A DNA stretch of 32,646 nt from CAYMJO01 sp964391305 (lineage in GTDB: Bacteria; Patescibacteriota; CALEFQ01): positions 1 through 32,646 of the forward strand of contig CAYMJO010000005.1 of the NCBI GenBank assembly GCA_964391305.1, read 5' to 3'. The stretch's first letter is position 1; each line of letters starts with the position of its first letter. The notes beneath the pieces are model-generated. The model was given only the letters and a program-made list of their open reading frames with translations. It had not been told where the DNA came from and did not search any database. Below are positions 12,964-22,396 of this stretch, piece after piece. The position numbers and the translations under genes are program-made.

Positions 12964-14934
12964 ATGGATTTTATGAAAAAAAAGATCTATTTTGATGAGC
13001 TTGCCATTTTGGTGAGCGTTGTTTTCTTTATATGGCTTGGCGTTTTAGTTTTTTTTGCAGAGCTTGGATGGCTGTCGAAACTTGCTATTTTTGCAGTGAC
13101 TATTGTTGCTGTTGCAATTTCTATTTTATGGGTGATATTGGGACCCAAAAGGATTTTTCTTACCAAGAAGGATTTTTTGATTGTCGTGATCATTTTGCTG
13201 ATTTGCGTTTTTGTTGGAATTTTTCATCATTCTTTTCCATTTGGCAGAGATCCTGCGGGCTATGTTTCCGCGGCATTGAAGATTTTTGAGACAAATAGCC
13301 TTTCTTTTTCAGGGATTCTTACGCGTCCTTTCCACGGCTTTACGAATTTGGGGAATGACGTTTTTACTTCGCAGTTTCTGCCGGCGTATAACGTATATCT
13401 GACGTCATTTTATGCTTTTGGAGGGCTTTCTTTGATGTTTTGGGCGAATGTCCCTATTTTATTTTTGACACTTTGCCTTGTTTTTTTAATTGCCAAGCGA
13501 CTGTCGAGTTATGCGGGCGGAATTGTTGCGGTTCTTCTGCTTTCTTTTTTCTATTCTTTTTTGTGGTTTGCGCGCCAAATAAACTCCGAAAATCTGTTTA
13601 TGCTGTCCATGATATGCAGTATAGCTTTCTTAGTTTATGGAATTAGGCGGCGCAGCCTTGGATATTTGATTTTGGGATTTTTCCCATCTACGTTCTCAAT
13701 TCTTATTCGAGGGGAAGGCATTCCGTATATAATTTTTTACGCCATTGCATTTATAGCCGTGCTCGTGTATTTAAGAAAACAGTTGTTGTTCAAAAATGCC
13801 GCGTGGGTACTTTTTGTTTTTCCTCTCATGAACTTTGTAATTTTTCAGATTTATATTACTTTGTATGGAGGTGGCTATGTTTTTGGGCAGGGGGGAAATA
13901 TCATCGGCTCGATTTCAGGATTTACAAAAACGCAATTCTTCTGGTTGGAGATACTTGGTCTATTTTCCGTTATCTTTATCTTTTCTGGTATTCGTTTTAT
14001 TATTAAGAAATGCACGAGTTTCAAAATTAGTTTTTGGAAACTATATTTGGGACTGTTTTTTTGGGTACTGTTAGTATTTGAAATATTATTTTGGATTTGG
14101 TCGAAGTCCGGCTTAGTGATAAGTTGGGATTTTTACAGAAGCCAGTATGTGTTTGAAATTTTTCATCTTTATCTTCTGACAGTGTTTTTTGTGATAATTT
14201 TTTTAGCGGTTTACAAAAAAGTTTATCAAAGGTTGACTTATCTTGTTATTTTCGTTGCTCTGCCATCGGCGGTTTTTATCGTGGATCCTTTTATAGCCTT
14301 GGATAATCCGTGGTTTATGCGGCGGTTCTTTGCGGTTTTTATACCCGTTGTTTTCATGCTTACGGCAATTGGGCTGGTGAATTTCAAATTAAACAAAAAG
14401 GCTTTTATTGCAGTGGCTATGGTTTTACTTGCCATAAATATCGGAATATCTTTCCCAATTCTTACTTTTTCGGAAAATAAAGGAGTAGAAATGCAGCTTA
14501 AGAATCTCGGGGATAAATTTACGGACAAAGATATCGTGTTGATGACTCCCGGCTGGCAATGGCAGCAATGGGCTTACTATTTATATTTCTATGGCCATAA
14601 AAATTTCATTCCTTCTTCTGAAGGATTTGAGAATAAAGAGGAATTTCTGGAATTATTGAGTCAATATGACAATGTTTATGTTCTAAGCGATAGAAATTAT
14701 TCTTATCATCCAATGTTTTCCGATAAAGAGTTGGAGTTCGTAGAATCTGTTGATTTAAAATATCCGGCTATTGTCAAAACTATCTGGGGGCTTGCTGGTA
14801 AATTGGAAGAAGCGGAAGGGAACCTTAATATCGCGTATATTCATAGACAGCAAATTGGAACGCCTCCAAGAGAAACTTCCATGGAGGAGTTGAAATTGCA
14901 TATATTCAAAGTTCGTGTGATACGAAAAAGGTAA
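12964..14934 (+). CDS. GT-C membrane glycosyltransferase (ArnT/PMT-like)
   Basis: A 656-residue integral membrane protein with about 13-15 hydrophobic helices up to about residue 500 and a soluble C-terminal part of about 150 residues. The first long extracytoplasmic loop carries PFGRDPAGYVSAALKIFE, with an acidic residue where GT-C enzymes keep the catalytic Asp. Such enzymes use polyprenyl-phosphate sugars and act on the outer face of the membrane. The C-terminal region (DIVLMTPGWQWQQWAYYLYF, then VYVLSDRNYSYHP) resembles the outer domain seen in similar bacterial proteins. Exact subfamily and acceptor are not identified. The start is ATG 12964 (TTG 12961 immediately before is not needed). 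The GT2 enzyme in this window could supply its donor. Short spacing (13 bases) to the following GT4 gene suggests one transcript. Confidence 0.8.
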   Translation: MDFMKKKIYFDELAILVSVVFFIWLGVLVFFAELGWLSKLAIFAVTIVAVAISILWVILGPKRIFLTKKDFLIVVIILLICVFVGIFHHSFPFGRDPAGYVSAALKIFETNSLSFSGILTRPFHGFTNLGNDVFTSQFLPAYNVYLTSFYAFGGLSLMFWANVPILFLTLCLVFLIAKRLSSYAGGIVAVLLLSFFYSFLWFARQINSENLFMLSMICSIAFLVYGIRRRSLGYLILGFFPSTFSILIRGEGIPYIIFYAIAFIAVLVYLRKQLLFKNAAWVLFVFPLMNFVIFQIYITLYGGGYVFGQGGNIIGSISGFTKTQFFWLEILGLFSVIFIFSGIRFIIKKCTSFKISFWKLYLGLFFWVLLVFEILFWIWSKSGLVISWDFYRSQYVFEIFHLYLLTVFFVIIFLAVYKKVYQRLTYLVIFVALPSAVFIVDPFIALDNPWFMRRFFAVFIPVVFMLTAIGLVNFKLNKKAFIAVAMVLLAINIGISFPILTFSENKGVEMQLKNLGDKFTDKDIVLMTPGWQWQQWAYYLYFYGHKNFIPSSEGFENKEEFLELLSQYDNVYVLSDRNYSYHPMFSDKELEFVESVDLKYPAIVKTIWGLAGKLEEAEGNLNIAYIHRQQIGTPPRETSMEELKLHIFKVRVIRKR

Positions 14935-14947
14935 ATCAAAAAACACT

Positions 14948-16093
14948 ATGAAAATTTTAGTTATATCGCATTCCGCGTTGCTTCAGTCTTATCAGCGAAA
15001 GTTTGAAATTCTTGCGAATAAATTGGGTTGGGAAGTTTTTTTGGTTACGCCGAAATCTTGGATGGAAGCCGGAAATAGAAGAATTGAAGGTAAAAGCAGA
15101 CAGCGTGGAAAGTTACAGGTTAAGGCCATCACTTGTTTTTTAAAAAATAGGCTTCGGAGCCACTTCTATCCCCTATTGTTTTTTTACATAATTTTTAAAA
15201 AACCGGATATTGTTTATGTTGAAGAAGAGCCGCAGTCATTGGTTGCAAGACAAGCGGCGTTCGCGTCGAATTTTATAAAGGCGAAACTGATATTTTTCAC
15301 ATGGGAAAATATTTTTCAAAAATATCGAGGTTTTAAAAGATCAACCGAAAAATTTTTGTATAAAAAATCCGATGGAGCCATTGCCGGCAATCTTGAAGGA
15401 AAGAAAATTTTGCAAAAAAAAGGCTTTAAAAAGCCGATAGAGATTATACCGCAATATGGAGTTGACCCGAAATTTTTCAAGCCTATGGTAATTGACAATT
15501 TGCGAGATAGGCTTAGAATTAGGAAAGATGAATTTGTTATTGGTTTCATTGGAAGGCTTTTGCCGGAGAAAAACATATCTTCCATATTTCAAGCGATTTT
15601 AAATATAGAAAAAAGTCCCAAAATTTTGATTATTGGGAATGGTCCTTCGAAGGAAAGTTTGGAGGAAAAAGCTGTCGAACTTGGATTGACGGACCGTGTA
15701 ATTTTCATTAAAGGGGTTTCCTACGATTTAATGCCGAAGTATATGAATTTGCTGAATGTTTTGGTACTGCCGTCAATCACGACAAAATTTTGGAAAGAAC
15801 AGTTTGGCAGAGTTCTAATCGAAGCGATGGCGTGCGGTGTTTCCGTTGTTGGTTCCAACTCTGGTGAAATTCCAAATGTCATTAAAGACGCGGGTGTTGT
15901 ATTTCCCGAGGGCAATGTTTCAGAATTGGAAAGCGCGATCAGAAAATTAATGTCAGACAAATCATTCCGAAAAAATATCGGCGATCGAGGGATTGTTAGA
16001 GTTAAAGAAAATTTTACAAATGAGGCTATAGCTTTGAGGCTTCACAGATTTATCAATTTACGGATTTTTTCCGGTTTCGAAGCGATTCGTTAA
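14948..16093 (+). CDS. Glycosyltransferase family 4 (GT-B fold)
   Basis: A 381-residue cytoplasmic glycosyltransferase. It opens with MKILVISHSALLQSYQRKFE, a GT4 N-terminal strand lacking the common GGxE loop. The donor domain begins at FVIGFIGRLLPEKN and carries IIGNGPSKESLEE. The E-x7-E motif is EQFGRVLIE at 284-292, followed by AMACGVSVVGSNSGEIP. All expected GT4 elements are present, so it is probably active. Sugar and acceptor are unknown. ATG 14948 follows the GT-C gene by 13 bases and there is no strong ribosome site. It is in one run with the GT9 and GT-C genes on both sides. Confidence 0.9.
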   Translation: MKILVISHSALLQSYQRKFEILANKLGWEVFLVTPKSWMEAGNRRIEGKSRQRGKLQVKAITCFLKNRLRSHFYPLLFFYIIFKKPDIVYVEEEPQSLVARQAAFASNFIKAKLIFFTWENIFQKYRGFKRSTEKFLYKKSDGAIAGNLEGKKILQKKGFKKPIEIIPQYGVDPKFFKPMVIDNLRDRLRIRKDEFVIGFIGRLLPEKNISSIFQAILNIEKSPKILIIGNGPSKESLEEKAVELGLTDRVIFIKGVSYDLMPKYMNLLNVLVLPSITTKFWKEQFGRVLIEAMACGVSVVGSNSGEIPNVIKDAGVVFPEGNVSELESAIRKLMSDKSFRKNIGDRGIVRVKENFTNEAIALRLHRFINLRIFSGFEAIR

Positions 16094-16124
16094 AATTTGG
16101 TAAATTAATATTAAGATTTGCACT

Positions 16125-17225
16125 ATGAAAATTTCTAATATAAAAAAAATTTTGGTTCTTCAGCCAGATCATATCGGCGATGTTCTACTTGCAACACCGA
16201 TGATTCACGCTATCAGAAACCGGTTTCCAAAAGCAAAGATTGATATTCTTATAGGATCTTGGGCTAGGGATATCGTTGATAAGAGTTCCGATATAGACAC
16301 GATTTACGTTTACAATTTTTCCAAGTTCAATCGTTCGCGTCAAAAATGTCCTTCGAAATTGAAAACTTTTTTAAAACTTAGGAAAAATAGGTATGATCTG
16401 TGTGTCATGGCGAGAAGTAGAAACGTTCTCGTAAGATTTTTTGCATTTTTGATCAAAGCAAAGCATAGAATTGGTTTTAAGGTTTCTGGCAAAGACGCTT
16501 TTTTAAATATAAGGGTCGAGCAAAAAGATCCAAGACAACATGTCGTGGATCGGAATCTTCTGCTTGCCAAGGAGCTTGGAGCAGACATTTCCAATCCGAA
16601 GTTTATGTTGAAATTTTCTGAAGGAGATAAATTGTGGGCGAAAATTTTTTTGGAACTGCCTATTATGAATAATAACGGCAATGGTAAAAAACCAGATTTT
16701 GCTTGTTCATGGGGAAAATCGGCTGGGAAATCTTTGGTCGGAATAAATCCGGGTTCGGGGACAGAGGCGAAAATGTGGCCGTTTGAGCGTTTTGCCAAAG
16801 TCGCAGACGAGATTGCAAGGCGTTTCAACGCGAGGATAGTCATCACAGGAAGTCCATCCGAGTCCGATGTAAAGCTTGCGGAGCAAGTTGCTTCGGAAAT
16901 GAAAACCAAACCGATTATTGCCGCGGGCAGGACAGATTTAAAAAAGCTAGCGGCGCTTATTTCACTGCTAGATTTGTATGTTTCGAATGACTCTGGTCCT
17001 CTTCATATTGCTGTCGCTGTCGGCACGAAAGTGATAGGTATTTATTCTGGCACGGACTATCCCTCGATGTGGGGGCCGTATGGAGGCAAACATCAAGTTT
17101 TGAGCCGTGCGGAGGATTGTGACAAGCTTCCATGTCGTAAGACGATTTGTGATTATGCGGATCATGTCTGCTTAAAAAATATTTCTGTGAAAGATGTAAT
17201 TAACGCTGTAAAAAAATATGTTTAG
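16125..17225 (+). CDS. GT9 (heptosyltransferase-family) glycosyltransferase
   Basis: A 366-residue GT9 protein with an intact N-terminal motif (ILVLQPDHIGDVLLATPMIHAIRNRFP), a hinge at GINPGSGTEAKMWPFERFAKVAD, and donor-side NDSGPLHIAVAVGTKVIGIYSG. The donor loop differs from the other three copies (IGIYSGTDYPSMWGPYG rather than ALFG or AIFG). The Cys tail is CDKLPCRKTICDYADHVCL. This paralogue probably handles a different linkage or sugar in the same glycan. ATG 16125 is 31 bases after the GT4 stop. The next gene begins 6 bases after its stop, and the TTTAGGAAAAA there serves as a ribosome site, so the two are likely translated together. Confidence 0.9.
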   Translation: MKISNIKKILVLQPDHIGDVLLATPMIHAIRNRFPKAKIDILIGSWARDIVDKSSDIDTIYVYNFSKFNRSRQKCPSKLKTFLKLRKNRYDLCVMARSRNVLVRFFAFLIKAKHRIGFKVSGKDAFLNIRVEQKDPRQHVVDRNLLLAKELGADISNPKFMLKFSEGDKLWAKIFLELPIMNNNGNGKKPDFACSWGKSAGKSLVGINPGSGTEAKMWPFERFAKVADEIARRFNARIVITGSPSESDVKLAEQVASEMKTKPIIAAGRTDLKKLAALISLLDLYVSNDSGPLHIAVAVGTKVIGIYSGTDYPSMWGPYGGKHQVLSRAEDCDKLPCRKTICDYADHVCLKNISVKDVINAVKKYV

Positions 17226-17231
17226 GAAAAA

Positions 17232-19466
17232 ATGCAAAAAACTAGAATATTAATTTTTGTGATTTTAATGGCGATTCTTGGAGCTTCTTTTGCCGTTAGA
17301 TTTGTCGGTATCGATTTTGGCACGCCTATTCCGGTTCATGTTGATGAACATTTTTTGGTTGATCCGGCTATAGATGCGGCCGATGGGGATTTTAATCCAG
17401 GCTGGTTTGGAAGTCCGGGTTCAACAATTATCTATATAAATGGCTTCGTTTTTTATGTTTATAATACTTATGAGAACATAAAAGATGGATATCATAGATC
17501 GGCATTCGAGCGTTATCAGAATAATCCGACAAATTTTCTAATTTTGGGTAGAATATTACCGGTGATGATGGGTACGCTTATTGTTTTTTTTGTTTTTTTG
17601 TTAGGCAAAGAGCTTAAAGATAACTGGTTAGGACTTATAGCCGCGTTTATTGCGGGTGGAGCTCCTTATCTTTCAGGATATGCCCGCATAATACATCCGG
17701 ATATTACGTCTGCTTTTTTTGTTATATTTGTAATTTGGGCAAGCGTCAAAATTATCAAAACAGGGAAATTGAAGTGGTACTTACTAGCTGGAGTCGGCGT
17801 GGGACTCGCAACGGCAACGAAGTATCCCACTGTCATGAGTATTGTTCCATTATTATTCAGTCACGGATTGGTAATCGGCAGAAAATTTTTTTTATTATGG
17901 ATCAAAAATTACGTGGTTAGTTATAAAATCTGGATAGCTGTGGGTGCTTTTATCGGAACGTTTTTGTTTGCTGTTCCTTATTTTATTCCAGAATTTAAAA
18001 CTGTATTAAAGGATGTTTCAGAAGAAGCAAGAACGGAGCATTTTGGTTGGCATATAATCGGATTTAAAGATCACTTGAAATTTTATTTTGAAGACGCGCT
18101 TTTTAATGGATTTGGAGATTTTATAAGATATATAAGTTTATTTGGAATTGTCATAATTCTGTTGGATAGAAAAATGAGGAAGCATGGTTTGCATATTGTT
18201 TTGTTTATTTTTTCTTTTGTGTTTTTTATTTCTGTACTTACTTTACATTGGGGAAGATGGATTATTCCCGTTATTCCGTTATTGGCAGTTTTAGCGGCTA
18301 TTTTCATATATTGGTTTGCCAGCATTTTTAGAAAAAAAATTGTTGCGGCTATGATTAGTGTAATTTGCTTGACAGCTTTTTCTAGTTCTAGCTGGCTTTT
18401 ATCCAGTGCTCGGGCATATGCTTCCACTTTCACTGAAACACAAACGCAGGCATATTTTTGGCAACATTCTATCCCCGACTATGAAGTGATTGCCGCGGAG
18501 ACAGCTACGATTCCCAACAAGATTCCTCCTGATGAGAATACAAAAGTTATCGGTTTTCTGGGCCATCATTCAAATTATCTGGCATGGATTGATTATTTTG
18601 TGGTTAATGAACAAGTCGATTCTCGCTATTTTAGAGAACCGGAGAGATATTATCAAGAAGTTGAAATATATAAAAATCTTGATAAATATGGACGTCTAAT
18701 AAAAAAATTTGAATCTGAATTGATAAGAGTTCCTTTTATTCCAGACTTTTCATTTTTTAAAAAATATGCTTTTATAAGTACTCCGGGACCTACAATTTCT
18801 GTATATAAAAACTATAAACCTTCGGATTTTTTGGCATATACCAAGCTAGATAAGGTTATTCCTACGGATATTTCTGACTTGTCATTTCGCGAGAGGGTTG
18901 AATTTAATGTTTATGCCGAGAAAAACTTATTTTTTTCTTTTTTATTAGAAGATGCTAATGAAAAAGAAAACGGTAAAATTTATGCCGTAATATGGCGTGG
19001 AGAAGAATTTTTAAGAACTATAGAAATAGATGATAGTCAAAAAGGAAGGATTTCAATAGATGAAGAAAATAATCAAGCGGGAGTTTTTAGAGTGCGTCTT
19101 ATTTCCACTTCTGATGTTTTTTTCCATGATATAAAATTTCCTGATCAGATGGCGGCGCTAGGGGGAATTTTTAAGATTACTGGGTGTAAAGAGCCGCCAA
19201 TTTTTTTCATGAATGGGACAATGATTGAAGCGCAAACTTTTCACAAAACGGGATTGCAGACTATAAGAGTTGGTGATCAGGTATTGACATTGGATAAAAC
19301 TTTGGAATGGGAATCAGCGACCAGTTTAAAAGGTATAAATAAAGTTGAAATTCAAGGATGTGATTTGCAGGTGTCGACAAATGGTTTTTTAACTTTTGAC
19401 CAAGAAGCGATGAAATTGTTTAATACGCCGGAAGTTCAGCAAGGGATTACACCGTTGCATTTCTAA
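17232..19466 (+). CDS. GT-C membrane glycosyltransferase (PMT/GT39-like) with large C-terminal outer domain
   Basis: A 744-residue protein. The N-terminal half is hydrophobic, with about 10-12 helices. The first outer loop has PVHVDEHFLVDPAID, the Asp-Glu motif typical of the PMT/ArnT-like superfamily, and GSPGSTIIYINGF follows. LGLIAAFIAGGAPYLSGYAR and HPDITSAFFVIFVIWAS match the repeated helix pattern of this family. From about residue 400 the protein is mostly outside the membrane, with beta-rich segments and a C-terminal NGFLTFDQ region. The function inferred is transfer of a sugar from polyprenyl phosphate to a glycan or protein on the outer face. It ends the rightward operon; 46 bases after its stop the convergent flippase gene ends. 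No clear terminator hairpin was found in that gap. Confidence 0.82.
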   Translation: MQKTRILIFVILMAILGASFAVRFVGIDFGTPIPVHVDEHFLVDPAIDAADGDFNPGWFGSPGSTIIYINGFVFYVYNTYENIKDGYHRSAFERYQNNPTNFLILGRILPVMMGTLIVFFVFLLGKELKDNWLGLIAAFIAGGAPYLSGYARIIHPDITSAFFVIFVIWASVKIIKTGKLKWYLLAGVGVGLATATKYPTVMSIVPLLFSHGLVIGRKFFLLWIKNYVVSYKIWIAVGAFIGTFLFAVPYFIPEFKTVLKDVSEEARTEHFGWHIIGFKDHLKFYFEDALFNGFGDFIRYISLFGIVIILLDRKMRKHGLHIVLFIFSFVFFISVLTLHWGRWIIPVIPLLAVLAAIFIYWFASIFRKKIVAAMISVICLTAFSSSSWLLSSARAYASTFTETQTQAYFWQHSIPDYEVIAAETATIPNKIPPDENTKVIGFLGHHSNYLAWIDYFVVNEQVDSRYFREPERYYQEVEIYKNLDKYGRLIKKFESELIRVPFIPDFSFFKKYAFISTPGPTISVYKNYKPSDFLAYTKLDKVIPTDISDLSFRERVEFNVYAEKNLFFSFLLEDANEKENGKIYAVIWRGEEFLRTIEIDDSQKGRISIDEENNQAGVFRVRLISTSDVFFHDIKFPDQMAALGGIFKITGCKEPPIFFMNGTMIEAQTFHKTGLQTIRVGDQVLTLDKTLEWESATSLKGINKVEIQGCDLQVSTNGFLTFDQEAMKLFNTPEVQQGITPLHF

Positions 19467-19512
19467 AGAGATAAACACAAAAGTCTTATACTGACTCGTT
19501 TGTCATTTTGAG

Positions 19513-20955
19513 TTAAACTTTTTCTTTTTTTAAAATTTTTCTTATATATTCTCTGTCTTTTAAGCTATAAAGTCCCAAAATAAAAATCAAACCAACGAAT
19601 AATACAAGACTTAAGGCAGTTGCTGCATAAATATTTATTTTCATCAAAAAATACGCGGTTGCGGCAGATGCAGTAACAGCAATAACTAATTTGAAAAATT
19701 TCAAAATATTCGGCATTGTAAAAATTTTATAAAGTTTCGAATGGATGTAGGTATAAGATATGGCGCCAAGAGTTACTTCGGTTATGATCGTTGCGATCGC
19801 GGCGCCTGACGCGCCATATTGCGGAATTAGCAGAAAATTCATGCCAATGTTTAAAGCGGCGCAAATGCCGGCCGCGATGGTCGTTACGTGTTGTTTATTT
19901 GATGCGTTTAGGAAAGTTCCCGCAAGATAATTTATAAAAACAAATATGAGAACAATGGTTAATTGTTGAAATAATAGAATCGAGGGCTCATATTTTGCGC
20001 CGTAAAAAAACCTGATGATCGGAGCGCCCAACAGCATCAAAAATATTATCAAAGTAATAGCGGTTACCGAATAGTATTTTATGAACTTAGCCGCGAGTTC
20101 CTGAAGCTTTTGCCTATCTTCATTATAATATCTTGAAAGTGCAGGATACACGGCGGCGGAAAAAATACCCGGAATAAACATAAATGCAAAAACCAGCTCA
20201 TAGGCAGTATTGTAATAACCAACTTCCGCGGCAGTTCTCATCTTTGAAAGCATCACGGTATCTATTTTGAAATAGATTGCAATAAAGATGTTTGTAACTG
20301 CGAATAGCATGCTTTGCTTGAGGGAATTTTTTAAAAAAGTTTTGTCAAAGGCAAATTTTATTTTTATAAAATGTTTTTTTGCTAAAATTAAAGAAAGCAC
20401 CATGCTAAACGCCGCTGAAATGGCTAGCGCTGCTAATATGGATTTTGTCCATAATCCAAGCAGTATTACGGCAACGACCAGAGTAAAACTTAGGAATTTT
20501 GTTGCTGTGCGCACGATAGTCTCAAATTTCATTTTTTCAAAAGCTTGGAAGAGCCCCCTTATAAGATCTGAAAAACTCAAGAAAATCATTTCCAGCGCCG
20601 CTAAAAGAATTAGTATAGTTAAATTTGAATCTGCTTTGAATATCCAAAGACCGACATAAATTGCCGCAAGAGTTATGAAGGATAAAAATATTTTAATTGT
20701 AATGAAGTTGCTTAGATACTTCTCTGCCGTTTTTGTGCTTCTCGCTACTTCTCTTACCATAAGAGGACGAAGACCAAAATCCGCCAATACTTGGAAGAGG
20801 ATTACAAAAGAAGTTGCCGTTGTATAATTTCCAAAATTTTCTGGTCCGAGATAGCGTGCTACAATTAGAGCAATAACAAAACCGGTGCCCTTGCAGGCGA
20901 CTTCCGCTATGGTGAGCCATAAAGTGTTTTTTGTAACTCTTTTTACGATGGACAT
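19513..20955 (-). CDS. Wzx-type polysaccharide flippase (second copy)
   Basis: A 480-residue membrane protein with about 14 helices. It starts MSIVKRVTKNTLWLTIAEVACKGTG, then ARYLGPENFGNYTTATSF, the common N-terminal pattern of lipid-linked oligosaccharide flippases. EVGYYNTAYEL and GASGAAIATIITEV are further family markers. It shares fold but not close sequence with the flippase at 1455-2933, so it is not a recent duplicate. It is last in the leftward operon, 12 bases after the B12-binding radical SAM gene. It should export the lipid-linked product of that operon. Start ATG 20955. Confidence 0.93.
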   Translation of the reverse strand: MSIVKRVTKNTLWLTIAEVACKGTGFVIALIVARYLGPENFGNYTTATSFVILFQVLADFGLRPLMVREVARSTKTAEKYLSNFITIKIFLSFITLAAIYVGLWIFKADSNLTILILLAALEMIFLSFSDLIRGLFQAFEKMKFETIVRTATKFLSFTLVVAVILLGLWTKSILAALAISAAFSMVLSLILAKKHFIKIKFAFDKTFLKNSLKQSMLFAVTNIFIAIYFKIDTVMLSKMRTAAEVGYYNTAYELVFAFMFIPGIFSAAVYPALSRYYNEDRQKLQELAAKFIKYYSVTAITLIIFLMLLGAPIIRFFYGAKYEPSILLFQQLTIVLIFVFINYLAGTFLNASNKQHVTTIAAGICAALNIGMNFLLIPQYGASGAAIATIITEVTLGAISYTYIHSKLYKIFTMPNILKFFKLVIAVTASAATAYFLMKINIYAATALSLVLFVGLIFILGLYSLKDREYIRKILKKEKV

Positions 20956-20967
20956 AAAAGAATTGAA

Positions 20968-22377
20968 TTAAGTTTCGTGCTTGCTTAGGTCTGATGAAGC
21001 TCCTCTAGTGATCACATGATAGGCATTTTTTAGATCAGAATATAACAAGGGAGGTTTTTTTAGATCTTTTATAAAACGATGATAAACATATCCCAAACGC
21101 AGATAGAACTTTTTCGTCGCCAATTTGCGATATATTTCCAGATCTGTATAGGTTAGTCCGTCGGGAATTAGATACGGCCAGTGTCCAAAAAAACCGTCTC
21201 CCAATCTTCCCTCTATGTAGTCATCTATTACCGACTTGTCAAGCTTCTTATTTTTTACACACCAATCCCAGTAACGGGTCGAAGGAACGGGAACGGTCAA
21301 ATGATATCCAACAATCTCAATATTGTTGAATCCCATCTTAACGAGTCTTAAGGGAAAATTTACCGTTGCCATCAATTCTTTTCGGGTTTCTTCGGGATGG
21401 CCCAGCATGAAGAATAATTGAACAGGCATTCTGGTCTTTTTAGTGATGCGCATGCCCTTGTAAATTTGCTTGTCGGTCAAACCTTTTCTCATCACTCCAT
21501 TTCTTATTTTTTCATCTCCGCTTTCGATTCCGACCAACAAGCTTGTGCAACCGGCTTTTTTTAATAATGACAACATTTCTTCATCTATTCTGTCCAATCT
21601 TGTTATAATTTCGAATTCTATTTTTATCTTATTCTTAATAATTAATCTGCAGAGGTCAATTATATGTTTTCTGTCAAAAGTGGCGGTGTCGTCCTGAAAG
21701 AAAAACTTATTGCTGTATTTTAATCTTGATTTGATTTCCGCGAAGATATTTTTCCCGGAGCGAGCTCTTACTTTTCTGCTTAAAGCATTGCGAGCGCAGT
21801 ATCCGCATTGGAAAGGACATCCTCTGGAACTTATGATCGGTATGAGATGAGATTTCAAGGGTGTTGTGTTTTCAATGCGTTCGAACTCCGGAAATGGCAG
21901 TTTATCCAAATCTTGCGGTGCCTCTGCTTTGTATATTCCCCGAATATGATCCCCTTGTAAAATTTTGACGAGATGTCCGGTGATAAAATTTTCCGCCTCT
22001 CCGTCAATAGCACTGTCGAAGTACGGATATCTATCCATTATATCAGGATCAATGCCCACGTAGGAGTTTCCTAAGATGGTGTGGACTTTATTTCCAAATT
22101 TGTTTTTGATTGCCTTTGCCAAATTGACCGTTGTTCTGATTGATGCCAATAACGTGGAAAAGCCGACAACTTTTATTTTTTCCGATTCTATTATTTTGAG
22201 TACGTCTTTGATGCTGTATTTAGCGTCTCCATTGTTGATGATCCGAAATTTCAAATCGCTTTTTTGCAAAACGGCGGCAATATAAGCGAGTCCAATTGGA
22301 TAAGTATCTTCGGTATTAGCATTTGCCTTTGGGTTTTTGAAACTAACCGGCATTTGTAAAAATAGGATGTCTATCAT
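20968..22377 (-). CDS. B12-binding-domain radical SAM protein
   Basis: A 469-residue enzyme. Residues 1 to about 150 form a B12-binding-type Rossmann domain (IDILFLQMPVSF, then YPIGLAYIAAVLQ and a later IDGEAENFI), without the DxHxxG cobalt-ligand motif, as is usual in this class. The radical SAM core follows, with the cluster motif CPFQCGYC in SSRGCPFQCGYCARNAL, then FFQDDTATFDRKH, GCTSLLVGIESGDEKI and a late FFMLGHPEETRKE. This architecture is seen in enzymes that methylate or rearrange carbon or phosphorus centres and in uncharacterised surface-glycan clusters. The substrate here is unknown. It begins 19 bases after the GT9 gene and ends 12 bases before the flippase gene. ATG 22377 is the start. 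Confidence 0.88.
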   Translation of the reverse strand: MIDILFLQMPVSFKNPKANANTEDTYPIGLAYIAAVLQKSDLKFRIINNGDAKYSIKDVLKIIESEKIKVVGFSTLLASIRTTVNLAKAIKNKFGNKVHTILGNSYVGIDPDIMDRYPYFDSAIDGEAENFITGHLVKILQGDHIRGIYKAEAPQDLDKLPFPEFERIENTTPLKSHLIPIISSRGCPFQCGYCARNALSRKVRARSGKNIFAEIKSRLKYSNKFFFQDDTATFDRKHIIDLCRLIIKNKIKIEFEIITRLDRIDEEMLSLLKKAGCTSLLVGIESGDEKIRNGVMRKGLTDKQIYKGMRITKKTRMPVQLFFMLGHPEETRKELMATVNFPLRLVKMGFNNIEIVGYHLTVPVPSTRYWDWCVKNKKLDKSVIDDYIEGRLGDGFFGHWPYLIPDGLTYTDLEIYRKLATKKFYLRLGYVYHRFIKDLKKPPLLYSDLKNAYHVITRGASSDLSKHET

Positions 22378-22396
22378 AAAAAATATATCGATTTAT

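Noticed and set aside
19467..19512. Bidirectional terminator between the convergent operons
   Set aside because: Only weak 4-6 bp complementarities (ACTC/GAGT, AAAAGT/ACTTTT) were found; not convincing.
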